Source of the DNA: G963674835 sp963674835
GTDB taxonomy: Bacteria; Planctomycetota; Planctomycetia; Pirellulales; Thermoguttaceae
DNA length: 64,000 bases
Direction: 5' to 3'
NCBI GenBank assembly: GCA_963674835.2
Contig: CAXXKC010000002.1
Location: 2,480,001 to 2,544,000 of the forward strand
Part shown: piece by piece, positions 40,414 through 48,877 of the stretch
How the letters are laid out: each line of letters opens with the position of its first letter
Position numbering within the stretch: position 1 is the stretch's first letter
The notes under the pieces: generated by a model
The model's input: only the letters and a program-made list of their open reading frames with translations
Told to the model about the DNA's origin: nothing
The model's database searches: none
Made by a program: the position numbers and the translations under genes

Positions 40414-43400
40414 CTACTCTTCGGTCCACTGTTCCATTTGCCGCTCGACTTCCGGCCGTGAAAGCTTAACCTGCGGTACGGGAGGCAGGTCGGGCAGTTC
40501 GGGCTGCTCGTTGCGGAATCGCACCTCGTGGACCTCTTCTTCGAGTGCTTCGAGCCAGTAGGGTGCGTCGAAGCCGACGCCGCTGGGCTCGTCGGTGAAC
40601 TGCGCCAAGGAGTGTTCCAAAAGCTCGAAAGCGATCGGCGGCTTGTTGTCGCGACGCTCCTGGATGGCCGGCTGAATCAACGCCCGAAGACGATCGATGG
40701 CCAATGGCTGCACGAATCGCTGGCGCAGTCGCGAGGCGATGCTGGGCAATCGCATGCCGTAGCGGCGGCTCAAGCGGGCCAGGCGTTCGAGGTGATCGTC
40801 GGCTACCTCGGCACTGCGGCGTGCGACCGCGCGCTGCCACAGGACCCCCGCCTCGTCGCGGCCTTGGCGCACGAGGACCTCGTGGACGATCGCCACGGGC
40901 TTGAGGTTCCAGGCAACGCGGTCGTAGCTGGCCTCAATACGGAGGAAGTCCAGGAGCGTGTAGAGCAGATCGCCCCGGTCCGACTGAGTCGTCGTGCTGT
41001 TGTAGTCGACGTATTCGGCGTAGTTCTCGACGACCGCCTCGATGGTCAGCTCCAGCCAGCGGACCGCCTCACGACGGGAGATCTGCTCACCCAAATCCTG
41101 CAAGATCCGGTACTGCCCCTCGGCGCCCGGCTCCTCTTGCAGCGACTCGATATATGCGTCGACGCCCTGGTGGAGAATGGCGCGCAGGTTGGCGAGGTTC
41201 ATGAACCGCTGCGTGAACAGATCGCCGCCGTAGTGCTGGATGAAGTGCTTCAGCGATCGCCAGTGGGTGCGGTTGGCGACGGATTCCAGCACCGAGATGC
41301 GGATGTTGCGGCTGTGGGCCAGCCAGCACTCGAGCAGCAATTCGACCGCCTGCTCGAGCGATTCGATGAGGTCGAGGTCCGCCGATTCCGCACTGTGACC
41401 TGAGGCTTGCTGCTTGGGCCAGTCCTCGGAAGAAACGACGAGGCACTCCATGATGCTCCGGCAACCGATCTCGAAGAGGCGGTCGAACTCGGTCACGGCG
41501 CCGGGACCGGCCGGATGCCGACGCTCCATGTCTTGGATGACCTGGATGAGGCGGAACGTTTCGACCAGCAGGCCCAGCCGAGGCAGGTAGCGGAGCAGGC
41601 GAGCAAAGACTCGCTGCAGATTGCGAGAATTGGCGATCCGTTGAGGGTTGCCGCCGCGGGCAATGGGAACATAAAGCAGCGGCTGAGTGAGCAGTTCATC
41701 GATCAGCTCGGGCCAGGCCGCCCGAACCTCTTCGACGTCGCCTCGAAACACGGCGCGGATGACGCGGTCCGCCGATGCTTCCCAGGGCTCGAGACCGTCG
41801 TCGGAGGCCTCGCGCCGCATGGTAGTACGGATCATCCGAGCCGCGTCGGCCATTTCCACCGCGGTCATGACGATCCGTTCCTGAAGCGAATCGCGGATCG
41901 CGCGGTGCCGGTCGTATTCGATCAACGCGTCGTGCGTGCCGCGACTGGGCGGGATCGGGTAGTGGTGGACCTCGTCGAGAAGTTTTCGCAACTGGCGGGA
42001 GTTGGCCGTCGCCTGGCCGAGCCATTCCGCCAACACGTCGTCGCGGTCGGCAGCCGGGGGGCCGCCGTTTTCGCACACGGCCGCCAGCTTCCAGAGCTGC
42101 GCGACCATAGCCAAGAACAAGAGACGGTTGCCGATGCGTTCGGCTTCCAGCGTGAGCTCGGTGTCGCTGGTGGCCGGCTGCCCCTGGAATAGCGACCCGT
42201 CGAAACCGTCGTCGGTCGTATCACGGTAGGTGACGTTCTCGTACGCGGCCCCGAACAAGCCGGCATCAGCCATTTCTTCCTCGCTTTGGCCGCTGCCCTG
42301 GCCAGACTGGCCGGCGAGTTCGAGTCGCGGGACGCGCCAGTACTGCTCGGCGTTGGCCTCGAGGTAGTCGAGGAATTTGCGAGCGAGGGACCATCGCTGG
42401 TCGGCCGTCATCGCATCTTCGCTGCGGCTGGGAGGGCGCCAAAGGTCGCCCATCCAGTTCAGGGCGAGGCGGAAGAAGGAGTATCCGCCGTCGTCCAACG
42501 GGATCATATCGGCTTGACCCAACCAATGAATCAGCAGGGCCATGGCGGCGACCGGATCGTGGTGGCTCGACAGCGACTGCACGAGCAAGGCGTATGCCTT
42601 GGGGGAGCGAAACTGGTCGACGTGCTGGCGCCAGAAGGCGACGTCGCCGGCGGCCGTTCCGGCTTCGCGCCAAGCAACCAGTGCGGTTGCGACCTGTTGG
42701 GCCGATTCCCAAGTTTCGGCACCGGAGATGCCGTGGATGTCGCTGATCTCGGTGCTTCCAAACTTGTCCCACCAGCGTGCCAGCGTCTGAAGGCCGCTGG
42801 ACAGTTTTTCCTCCAGTGGGCCGAGTCCGGCGGCTGCGGCCTCCTTTTCCAATCGGGCGTAAAGCGTGAAGATTTCGCCCATCAGGTCGATCAGCTCGTC
42901 GACGCGATGGTCGTGGACGCTGTTCTCGACGGCCGGAAAGAGGCTGAACTGGCCACCGAAACCGAGGATGTTCCAGGGATCGACCAGCGCACCGCATTGG
43001 ATGGCCCGATTGAGCAGGTCTTCGATTTGCGGGAGCAGCGCGGCCGCGTCGTCGAGCCGGCCTTGATCGATATCGAGGTGCGCGGTGGTCAGCCGGCACT
43101 GGATTTCGCAGCGCATGCGGGCGGACGCAACCGGCACGATGGCCGCCTGGCGTCCGGCCGCTTCGATGTAACCCATCCGGGCGAAGAGTTGCGCGAGTCG
43201 GACGTGCTGTAACTGCTCGGCCCGCCGCCGCGCGAGTGTTTGGTTCAGGTGTTGGCGGGCACCGCCGAAAGGCTGACGCAGCGAGCGGGCTTCGGCCCGA
43301 AGACGCTCGGCATGTGCACCGTCGATCCGGTCGAGAAGCTGTTCGTAGAAGACGTCGCGATAGGCGGCAATCTGGGGCAGCAAGGTGGCCAGGGTCGTGC

Positions 43401-44355
43401 CGGAGTCGTGCGAATCGGGGCCGCTACCCGAGATTCCCGAGCCCATCAGCATGGTTCCCGCCAGCACGGCCGCGGCCTCGAACAGGCGTTGGTCGCGCGG
43501 GATTGGGTCAGACTGTTCGACGCGGCCGCGGAGCGCATCGAGCGTGACCTGCTGGAGAACGAAGCGGCGGTAGAACCCGCGATTGTCGATGTGATGCGGA
43601 TCCCAGCCGCCAAAGTGATGGTTGCGACGGCGATTCACGGGGTGATCGAAATCGCAGGCGCGGGGATCCAAGGCCAGTTCGTCCAGCATGGCCGGATCGA
43701 ACCACGCCTGTCGGAGCAGGTCCGGATCGGTCGACTGCAGGATCTCCAGCGTCTTTTCGATCAGCTCGTGATAGGGTCCGTAGGCGACGCCGGCACCTTG
43801 GATGAACAACGGGATGGGCCGCACCCATTCGTGAGCGTATGGCTGGATCTTCTGCGCGGTGCGCAACACGGCGACCGGGCGGTGACCGATGTAGTCGTTC
43901 AGGCGTATCATGGCGCCGCGAACGATGCGGTCGGCCTCATCCCAGGGAGGCCCTTCGGCGAGCACAACCTCGCAAGCCCGTCCGATGAACAGCGGCTGGA
44001 AAAGAGATTCTTCCGTCTGGTGATAGAGCAAATCGCAGTGGTGGCGGCGATAGGCGGGCAGGAAAGAATCGAACAGAAGGGCGAGCGCACCCCGCGCCTG
44101 GTCGGCCTGCCTGAAGGCCTCGGACCGGTTGGCGACCTGGTTGAGGCCGTCGCCAAGGACTTGCCCCAATTGTCGCCACGCGGGAAGGGGCGCATCGTCG
44201 GCCTGCTCGCAGTCGGCGCGCTGGGCGAGGTGGGCGAACAGGTCGTTAATGCTGCAAAGGAAACCCGGATCTGGCGAGCCGGACGAGAAGTTCAGGTATC
44301 CGAGGATCTTCTCGATGTCACGCTCTTCCTGGGGTTCCAAATGCTCCAGATCCAT
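40414..44355 (-). CDS. Very large hypothetical protein (1313 aa)
   Basis: A 1313-aa protein starting at ATG 44355 (MDLEHLEPQEERDIEKILGY). No signal peptide or membrane segment is seen. It is rich in charged helices (for example RQHLNQTLARRRAEQLQHV, ERIVMTAVEMADAARMIR and RYLPRLGLLVETFRLIQ) with an overall helical-repeat look, perhaps TPR-like or armadillo-like, but no repeat register could be fixed. A Ser/Gly-rich spacer (MGSGISGSGPDSHDSG) lies near residue 335 and an acidic spacer with QSGQGSGQSEEEMADAG near residue 690. No enzyme motif is recognised. Codon use looks like its neighbours. It is probably a lineage-specific cytoplasmic scaffold or repeat protein. Confidence 0.7.
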   Translation of the reverse strand: MDLEHLEPQEERDIEKILGYLNFSSGSPDPGFLCSINDLFAHLAQRADCEQADDAPLPAWRQLGQVLGDGLNQVANRSEAFRQADQARGALALLFDSFLPAYRRHHCDLLYHQTEESLFQPLFIGRACEVVLAEGPPWDEADRIVRGAMIRLNDYIGHRPVAVLRTAQKIQPYAHEWVRPIPLFIQGAGVAYGPYHELIEKTLEILQSTDPDLLRQAWFDPAMLDELALDPRACDFDHPVNRRRNHHFGGWDPHHIDNRGFYRRFVLQQVTLDALRGRVEQSDPIPRDQRLFEAAAVLAGTMLMGSGISGSGPDSHDSGTTLATLLPQIAAYRDVFYEQLLDRIDGAHAERLRAEARSLRQPFGGARQHLNQTLARRRAEQLQHVRLAQLFARMGYIEAAGRQAAIVPVASARMRCEIQCRLTTAHLDIDQGRLDDAAALLPQIEDLLNRAIQCGALVDPWNILGFGGQFSLFPAVENSVHDHRVDELIDLMGEIFTLYARLEKEAAAAGLGPLEEKLSSGLQTLARWWDKFGSTEISDIHGISGAETWESAQQVATALVAWREAGTAAGDVAFWRQHVDQFRSPKAYALLVQSLSSHHDPVAAMALLIHWLGQADMIPLDDGGYSFFRLALNWMGDLWRPPSRSEDAMTADQRWSLARKFLDYLEANAEQYWRVPRLELAGQSGQGSGQSEEEMADAGLFGAAYENVTYRDTTDDGFDGSLFQGQPATSDTELTLEAERIGNRLLFLAMVAQLWKLAAVCENGGPPAADRDDVLAEWLGQATANSRQLRKLLDEVHHYPIPPSRGTHDALIEYDRHRAIRDSLQERIVMTAVEMADAARMIRTTMRREASDDGLEPWEASADRVIRAVFRGDVEEVRAAWPELIDELLTQPLLYVPIARGGNPQRIANSRNLQRVFARLLRYLPRLGLLVETFRLIQVIQDMERRHPAGPGAVTEFDRLFEIGCRSIMECLVVSSEDWPKQQASGHSAESADLDLIESLEQAVELLLECWLAHSRNIRISVLESVANRTHWRSLKHFIQHYGGDLFTQRFMNLANLRAILHQGVDAYIESLQEEPGAEGQYRILQDLGEQISRREAVRWLELTIEAVVENYAEYVDYNSTTTQSDRGDLLYTLLDFLRIEASYDRVAWNLKPVAIVHEVLVRQGRDEAGVLWQRAVARRSAEVADDHLERLARLSRRYGMRLPSIASRLRQRFVQPLAIDRLRALIQPAIQERRDNKPPIAFELLEHSLAQFTDEPSGVGFDAPYWLEALEEEVHEVRFRNEQPELPDLPPVPQVKLSRPEVERQMEQWTEE

Positions 44356-44740
44356 GAGATCCGTCTCCTGGTGGGAAGTCGTCGGCAAAGAGGCAGGCCC
44401 GTCGGCAATCACACCACCACTGCGCCCGATCGGGTGCACACAAACCATCGAACCCCTCTTGAGACTGGGCTTTGCATGTCTGGCGTGCTCAGCTGGGGTC
44501 GGTTTTTCGCGTGCCTTCTGCCCGCCCCCATATTATCATAAATCTGTGGGACTTTCTGCTTGTCGAACCCATCGCGGGACTTCCCCTCCCGTGGAGGTTG
44601 GTGGCTTATTGTTCATGCCAATGAGGTCGATGGTCGGTCTTCAGGCCCCTTGGCGCACGGCTTCCCGCCGTTGCGGCCGGCTCGGACCCAACGGCAACGC
44701 ACGCCTTTTCACAACCCATAGCGAAGGCCGAGGGCTTTCT
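44356..44740. other. Divergent intergenic region
   Basis: This is 385 nt between the 1313-aa gene and the propeller gene. An AT-rich patch with TATTATCATAAATC (44531-44544) is the likeliest promoter zone for the minus-strand gene, but a matching -35 was not found. No gene is seen. Confidence 0.45.
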
Positions 44741-46450
44741 ATGACGCGCCGTTTGAGTTTCGTGGTGACCTGTCTGGCCGTTGGCCTGTTGGGCGGAGAA
44801 ATGGCCTCGGCCGCAACGGGCGATTTGATTAATCAGACCTTGGCGGGCCGGCATGGCATGACCCGGGCTTGGTTCGCTCAGGCGCAGATGGACCCCGGAC
44901 GGGGGCAAATCACCCATCTCGTGCTTCGCGAGGGAATCTTGTTCGTGCAGACGAGCCAGGCGATGGTCCAGGCGCTCGATGCGGAAACAGGCCAACAGCT
45001 TTGGGCCGTGCAGGTGGGCAAGCCGGGCTATCCCGACATGCCGGTCGATGCCAGCGGCGACTACGTGGCCGTCATCAACGGCTCCACGCTGTACATCCTC
45101 AATCGGTACGACGGTAAGTTGCTTTGGGAGAAGCCGCTGGAAGGCTCGCCGGGTGCGGGTCCAGGTTTGAGCGATCAGCAGGTCTATATTCCGCTGATCG
45201 ACGGACTGGTTTACACGTATCCGCTCAAGCCGGTGGCGAGGCCTGTGCTGGAGATCGAGGGGGAAATGGACTCGAAGCCCGCTGGCTCGGCCGATAAACC
45301 GGCGACGCCGCCGGGCAAGGTGGCCGCCACCAGTGGGCTCCCCAATCAGCCCGGGGCAAAAGGCGGCAAGTCGGCGGCGGGCGCCCAGAAGACGGGTGCA
45401 ACGGCAGGCGGGACCGACAAAACGGCCAATGGCTCGACCCCGGCGTCCTCTCCGGAAGAAGAACAGCAACGGCGTGCGTCGCTCCGGTTGACGCAGGATA
45501 TTGTGCCCGGATTGGTCTGCCCGTCTGTGGGCCAGGCATTCACCCGGCCTTTGGTTACCACGCGGGCCACCGGCGAGGAAAACGTCGTTTGGACGACCAG
45601 CGCCGGTTATCTGTTCCTGGGCAGGCTTTTCGAGAACCATTTCTCGACGCTATACCGGCTGAGTACGGAAGGCCCGATGTCGACGGAACCGACCTATCTG
45701 CCTCCCGACCCGCACATCGCAGCCGACTCGGGCGTGATCTTCGGGACATCGGAGGACGGCTTCGTCTACGCCATTCGCGAAAAAGACGGCAAGTTGATAT
45801 GGCGGTTCTCTACCGGCGAGCCGCTCGTGCAACGGTCGGCCGTTATCGGCTCGCGCATCTACGTGCCCACGCAAACCGAAGGCATGTACTGCCTGGACGC
45901 CGCAAAGGGCGAGCAACTCTGGTGCACACCGGGCATCCGCCGGTTCATCGCGGCCAGCAGGGATCGCGTGTATGTGATCGACAACGTCGGACAAATGGTC
46001 GTGCTCAACGCCCAGACGGGAACCCGGGTCGACGGGTTCGACATCAGCCGACTCCCGATACGCATGACGAACGACACCAACGACCGCATCTATCTGGCGA
46101 CACCGTCTGGGCTCGTCCAGTGTCTGCACGAAATCGATGCCCCGCAGCCGATCCACCATCGGGAGCTGCGAGAACAGCGCCAAGCCCAGGAGGCCGAGAA
46201 GCGGGCGGCTGAAGACGAAGCCGCCAAGAAACAGGGTGCGGCGGCGGCCGCGGCCGCACCTTCGAACGAACCGCCCTCGTTCTTCGCCGAACCTGAGGCA
46301 CCACCGGCGAAGGAAGCGCAGCCGCGGAAGACGACCGTGGCGCCGAAGGAAAAGGCGGCCCAGCCGCCCAAGAAGCAGGCCACACCCAACAAGAAGGCGG
46401 CCAAGGCGGACGCAAAAGCACCGGCCCCGGACGACAACCCGTTCAACTGA
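44741..46450 (+). CDS. Secreted PQQ-like beta-propeller with low-complexity insert and tail
   Basis: A 569-aa exported protein starting at ATG 44741 (MTRRLSFVVTCLAVGLLGG), with signal cleavage near MASAATG. Propeller repeats of the BamB/PQQ type are clear (LDAETGQQLWAVQVG, LNRYDGKLLWEKPL, REKDGKLIWRFSTG, LDAAKGEQLWCTPG). Between blades, residues ~175-250 form a Lys/Pro/Gly/Ala-rich insert, and the last ~110 residues are a Lys/Ala/Pro-rich tail ending DDNPFN. Such a tail may bind nucleic acid or anionic cell-wall material; this is inference. Confidence 0.82.
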   Translation: MTRRLSFVVTCLAVGLLGGEMASAATGDLINQTLAGRHGMTRAWFAQAQMDPGRGQITHLVLREGILFVQTSQAMVQALDAETGQQLWAVQVGKPGYPDMPVDASGDYVAVINGSTLYILNRYDGKLLWEKPLEGSPGAGPGLSDQQVYIPLIDGLVYTYPLKPVARPVLEIEGEMDSKPAGSADKPATPPGKVAATSGLPNQPGAKGGKSAAGAQKTGATAGGTDKTANGSTPASSPEEEQQRRASLRLTQDIVPGLVCPSVGQAFTRPLVTTRATGEENVVWTTSAGYLFLGRLFENHFSTLYRLSTEGPMSTEPTYLPPDPHIAADSGVIFGTSEDGFVYAIREKDGKLIWRFSTGEPLVQRSAVIGSRIYVPTQTEGMYCLDAAKGEQLWCTPGIRRFIAASRDRVYVIDNVGQMVVLNAQTGTRVDGFDISRLPIRMTNDTNDRIYLATPSGLVQCLHEIDAPQPIHHRELREQRQAQEAEKRAAEDEAAKKQGAAAAAAAPSNEPPSFFAEPEAPPAKEAQPRKTTVAPKEKAAQPPKKQATPNKKAAKADAKAPAPDDNPFN

Positions 46451-46590
46451 TCGGGACGGCTCGCAACCGACGAGCAGGAGGCGATCGCTGTTGGATTCGG
46501 CCAGGACATGCACAACAGGTGCAATCGGCGCCGCGGTCGTCGCGGCGCTGCCACATGAGCAAGGAGTCTCGGCGGAGCCGGGCAGAGCTT

Positions 46591-47064
46591 ATGACTGATC
46601 CGGCGGTCTACCTGGAACTTCGCTGCCCGAAGTGCTCGTGGTCGGAAGTCTGCGGACGTGACGCCATGATCCGCTGGCTGCTGGTGGCGAAAAAGGTCCG
46701 CGCGGGCCGAGAGCCGGAAGACGAGATCGTCGTGGAGGTGTTTCGCGGCAACGCCGGGAAGTGGGCCTGCCCCCGCTGCGGCCATACGGGGCTCTTGGCC
46801 GATCCAGCGCGGGACGAGACGGCCTGGGCGGACGAGCCGCTCTGCAAGGTGTGTCATGGCGTTATCCCGCGTGAGCGCCTCCTTGCCGTGCCTGACGCCA
46901 CGCTCTGTGCGGCGTGTCAGCGCGAGGAGGAGCTGGGCCGGTCGTCGACGGAACCTCGGTACTGTCCCCAGTGCGGCGCTCCCATGGAACTGCAGCCCTC
47001 GACGAGTCGCGGGTCGAGTCGGTACGTTTGGCGATGTAAGACCCACCCCACCGGTCACCATTGA
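46591..47064 (+). CDS. Multi-zinc-finger protein with DksA/TraR-like C4 finger
   Basis: A 157-aa cysteine-rich protein. I use the ATG at 46591 (MTDPAVYLELRCPKCSWSEV); earlier in-frame Mets at 46519 and 46555 have no better ribosome binding site. Four zinc-knuckle pairs are visible: CPKC, CPRCG, CKVCHGVIPRERLLAVPD followed by CAAC, and CPQCG. The third matches the DksA/TraR C4 finger in spacing and in the I-P-x-x-R-L pattern. The helical hairpin of true DksA is absent, so binding to RNA polymerase is not implied. Confidence 0.7.
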   Translation: MTDPAVYLELRCPKCSWSEVCGRDAMIRWLLVAKKVRAGREPEDEIVVEVFRGNAGKWACPRCGHTGLLADPARDETAWADEPLCKVCHGVIPRERLLAVPDATLCAACQREEELGRSSTEPRYCPQCGAPMELQPSTSRGSSRYVWRCKTHPTGHH

Positions 47065-47084
47065 TCGCCAATGGAGGGGGGCTG

Positions 47085-47114
47085 TTGACCGCTGCGCCGC
47101 TTCCGTGCTATAAG
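47085..47114 (+). promoter_or_regulatory. Candidate sigma-70 promoter upstream of the FHA gene
   Basis: TTGACC (47085-47090) and TATAAG (47109-47114) are 18 nt apart, each matching 5 of 6 consensus positions. An ATG at 47122 lies almost at the expected transcription start. Confidence 0.5.
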
Positions 47115-47121
47115 CCGTTAA

Positions 47122-47415
47122 ATGTCTGTCCACCGTGTGGATAGGGTTCCCGTGGAAACAGAAGGAAGGACCGGCACGCCAGGACGGCATTGCCGGCGGG
47201 CAGATCAGCCGGACGTGTCGAGGTCTGCATTGCCAATGGAGCCCCCTGCGGCGAAGGCCCGAGCAAACTCGGTTGGAACGGCCGTGTTTGCGGCTGGACG
47301 AGGATCCATGGCTGCATTGGCATCAAAGATCGCTCTGGCTGAAAGGGACCAGTTCTTCTCAACGGCGCCCCGCACCGCGGATCCGGTTCGCCGTTGTCGC
47401 AAGGCGCTGCTATGA
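47122..47415 (+). CDS. Doubtful 97-aa ORF, possibly a leader cistron
   Basis: The frame starts at an ATG 8 nt after the -10 of a good promoter and ends in TGA that overlaps the FHA-gene ATG as ATGA. That arrangement would fit a leaderless first cistron coupled to the FHA gene. Against it, the product (MSVHRVDRVPVETEGRTG and on) is Arg/Ala-rich with no recognisable domain, and its third codon positions are less GC-biased than in neighbouring genes. The alternative is a ~290-nt untranslated leader. Confidence 0.25.
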   Translation: MSVHRVDRVPVETEGRTGTPGRHCRRADQPDVSRSALPMEPPAAKARANSVGTAVFAAGRGSMAALASKIALAERDQFFSTAPRTADPVRRCRKALL

Positions 47416-48086
47416 CGTTGGTGACGTTACGGGTGATCGACGGTGCCGACCGCGGACGCGTGTTCGACAGCATTCCCACGCCGCTGAGCATCGGCCGTGA
47501 GGAAGGGAACACCGTTCAGTTGAACGACGAGCGGATCAGCCGCTTCCACGTCAAAATTCAGGAAGACCAGGACAAGGTCGTTCTGACAGACCTGGAAAGC
47601 ACCAACGGAACCAAGGTCAACGGCGAATGCACGCAGCTCTCGATTCTTCGTCCGGGCGACATCATCAGCGTGGGCCGCACCGTGCTCCTCTACGGCTCGC
47701 GCGGCGAAATCGCCAAGCGATTGCTGCGCCTGCGATCGGTCGATCCGTCGAAGGGCATCCTGCTGGAGCCGGAAGAGCTGGACCAGTCGGCCCCTGCCAT
47801 CGCCATGGCGTTCGAAATCGACCACGCGGAAGATCCGCATGCGCAAGCCCGGCTGCATACCCTCCTGGCGCCGAAGCTGCCCGATGCCCTAAGCCCAGGC
47901 CAGGGTGCCGAGCTGGCCGAACTCTTGCAGTACCTGCACCTGCGGATTCGGGGGCTTCTGCAGAGCGTGCGCACCTCGCCCAAGGCCGAACGGGTCACGC
48001 TGGAGCAGCACCAGTGGCAGAATCTTCTGGATCTGCAGGACCAACTGGCAAGGTATCTCCGCAAGATCGGCGAGCCGGAAGCGTAG
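47412..48086 (+). CDS. FHA-domain protein
   Basis: A 224-aa protein whose first ~100 residues are a forkhead-associated domain that binds phosphothreonine peptides. Signature residues are present: LSIGREEGNTVQL, RISRFHVKI and DLESTNGTKVNG. The remaining half (about 105-224) is helical with a Leu-rich stretch (AELLQYLHLRIRGLLQSV) and ends ARYLRKIGEPEA. It may read Ser/Thr kinase signalling, which is abundant in planctomycetes; no kinase gene is nearby. ATG 47412 chosen over the Met-like codon at 47394. Confidence 0.9.
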   Translation: MTLVTLRVIDGADRGRVFDSIPTPLSIGREEGNTVQLNDERISRFHVKIQEDQDKVVLTDLESTNGTKVNGECTQLSILRPGDIISVGRTVLLYGSRGEIAKRLLRLRSVDPSKGILLEPEELDQSAPAIAMAFEIDHAEDPHAQARLHTLLAPKLPDALSPGQGAELAELLQYLHLRIRGLLQSVRTSPKAERVTLEQHQWQNLLDLQDQLARYLRKIGEPEA

Positions 48087-48135
48087 ACACCGCAGCCGGG
48101 CACACCTCCCTTTGACCGCTCAACACTCGTTGCCC

Positions 48136-48861
48136 ATGAAACCGATCCTTGCCCTGCAACATGTACCCGGCGAAACGTTGGGAACCTTGGAGACGTATTT
48201 CCGCAACGTCGGGCTGACGTGGCAGATGATCGAGCTGTTCCACAGTGTGCCCGAGCGGCTCGACGTGCGCGGCGCCGCCGGGTTGGTCGTGCTGGGCGGC
48301 CCGATGAACGTCGACGAGGTCGGCAAGTACCCGTTTCTGGGCGTCGAGCTGGATTGGATTCGCGACGCCGTGGCGGCACGGTTGCCCGTGCTGGGCATCT
48401 GTCTGGGCTCGCAGTTGCTGGCAAAATCGCTCGGCGCCAAGGTGCATGCCAACGGCGTGAAGGAGATCGGCTGGTACGGGGTGGAACTGGCGCCCGCCGC
48501 CGCTGCGGATCCGCTGTTTGACGGTTTGCCGGCGCGCCAAACGGTGTTTCAGTGGCACGGCGATACGTTCGAGATTCCCCAGGGGGCAACGCACTTGGCG
48601 TCCAGCGCGTTGTGCGCCCACCAAGCGTTCCGGTACGGAACATCCGCCTGGGGTCTGCAGTTCCACGTCGAGGTGACTCGCGAGATGGTCTTCGACTGGC
48701 TCGACTGTCCGCAGGGGCGCGAGGAGCTGGCCCCGTTGGACTACATCGATCCGGAGGCGATCTGGGCGCGGGTCGACGTGGGACTGGCCGCGATGCGGCG
48801 GATGGGCGACCGGGTGCTGCCGGCGTTCGCCGCGCTGTGTGCCGCGGCGGCCCGATTGTAG
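48136..48861 (+). CDS. Class I glutamine amidotransferase-like protein
   Basis: A 241-aa GATase1 domain protein. The catalytic triad is visible: nucleophile Cys in GICLGSQL, His in FHVE and the Glu two residues later, plus the QWHGDTF element. Stand-alone proteins of this type resemble GuaA-like amidotransferases (for example gamma-glutamyl-hydrolase or GMP-synthase glutaminase homologues). No synthetase subunit is adjacent, so the acceptor is unknown. ATG 48136 follows the FHA stop by 49 nt. Confidence 0.87.
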   Translation: MKPILALQHVPGETLGTLETYFRNVGLTWQMIELFHSVPERLDVRGAAGLVVLGGPMNVDEVGKYPFLGVELDWIRDAVAARLPVLGICLGSQLLAKSLGAKVHANGVKEIGWYGVELAPAAAADPLFDGLPARQTVFQWHGDTFEIPQGATHLASSALCAHQAFRYGTSAWGLQFHVEVTREMVFDWLDCPQGREELAPLDYIDPEAIWARVDVGLAAMRRMGDRVLPAFAALCAAAARL

Positions 48862-48877
48862 GCGGGCACGGTTCGGG

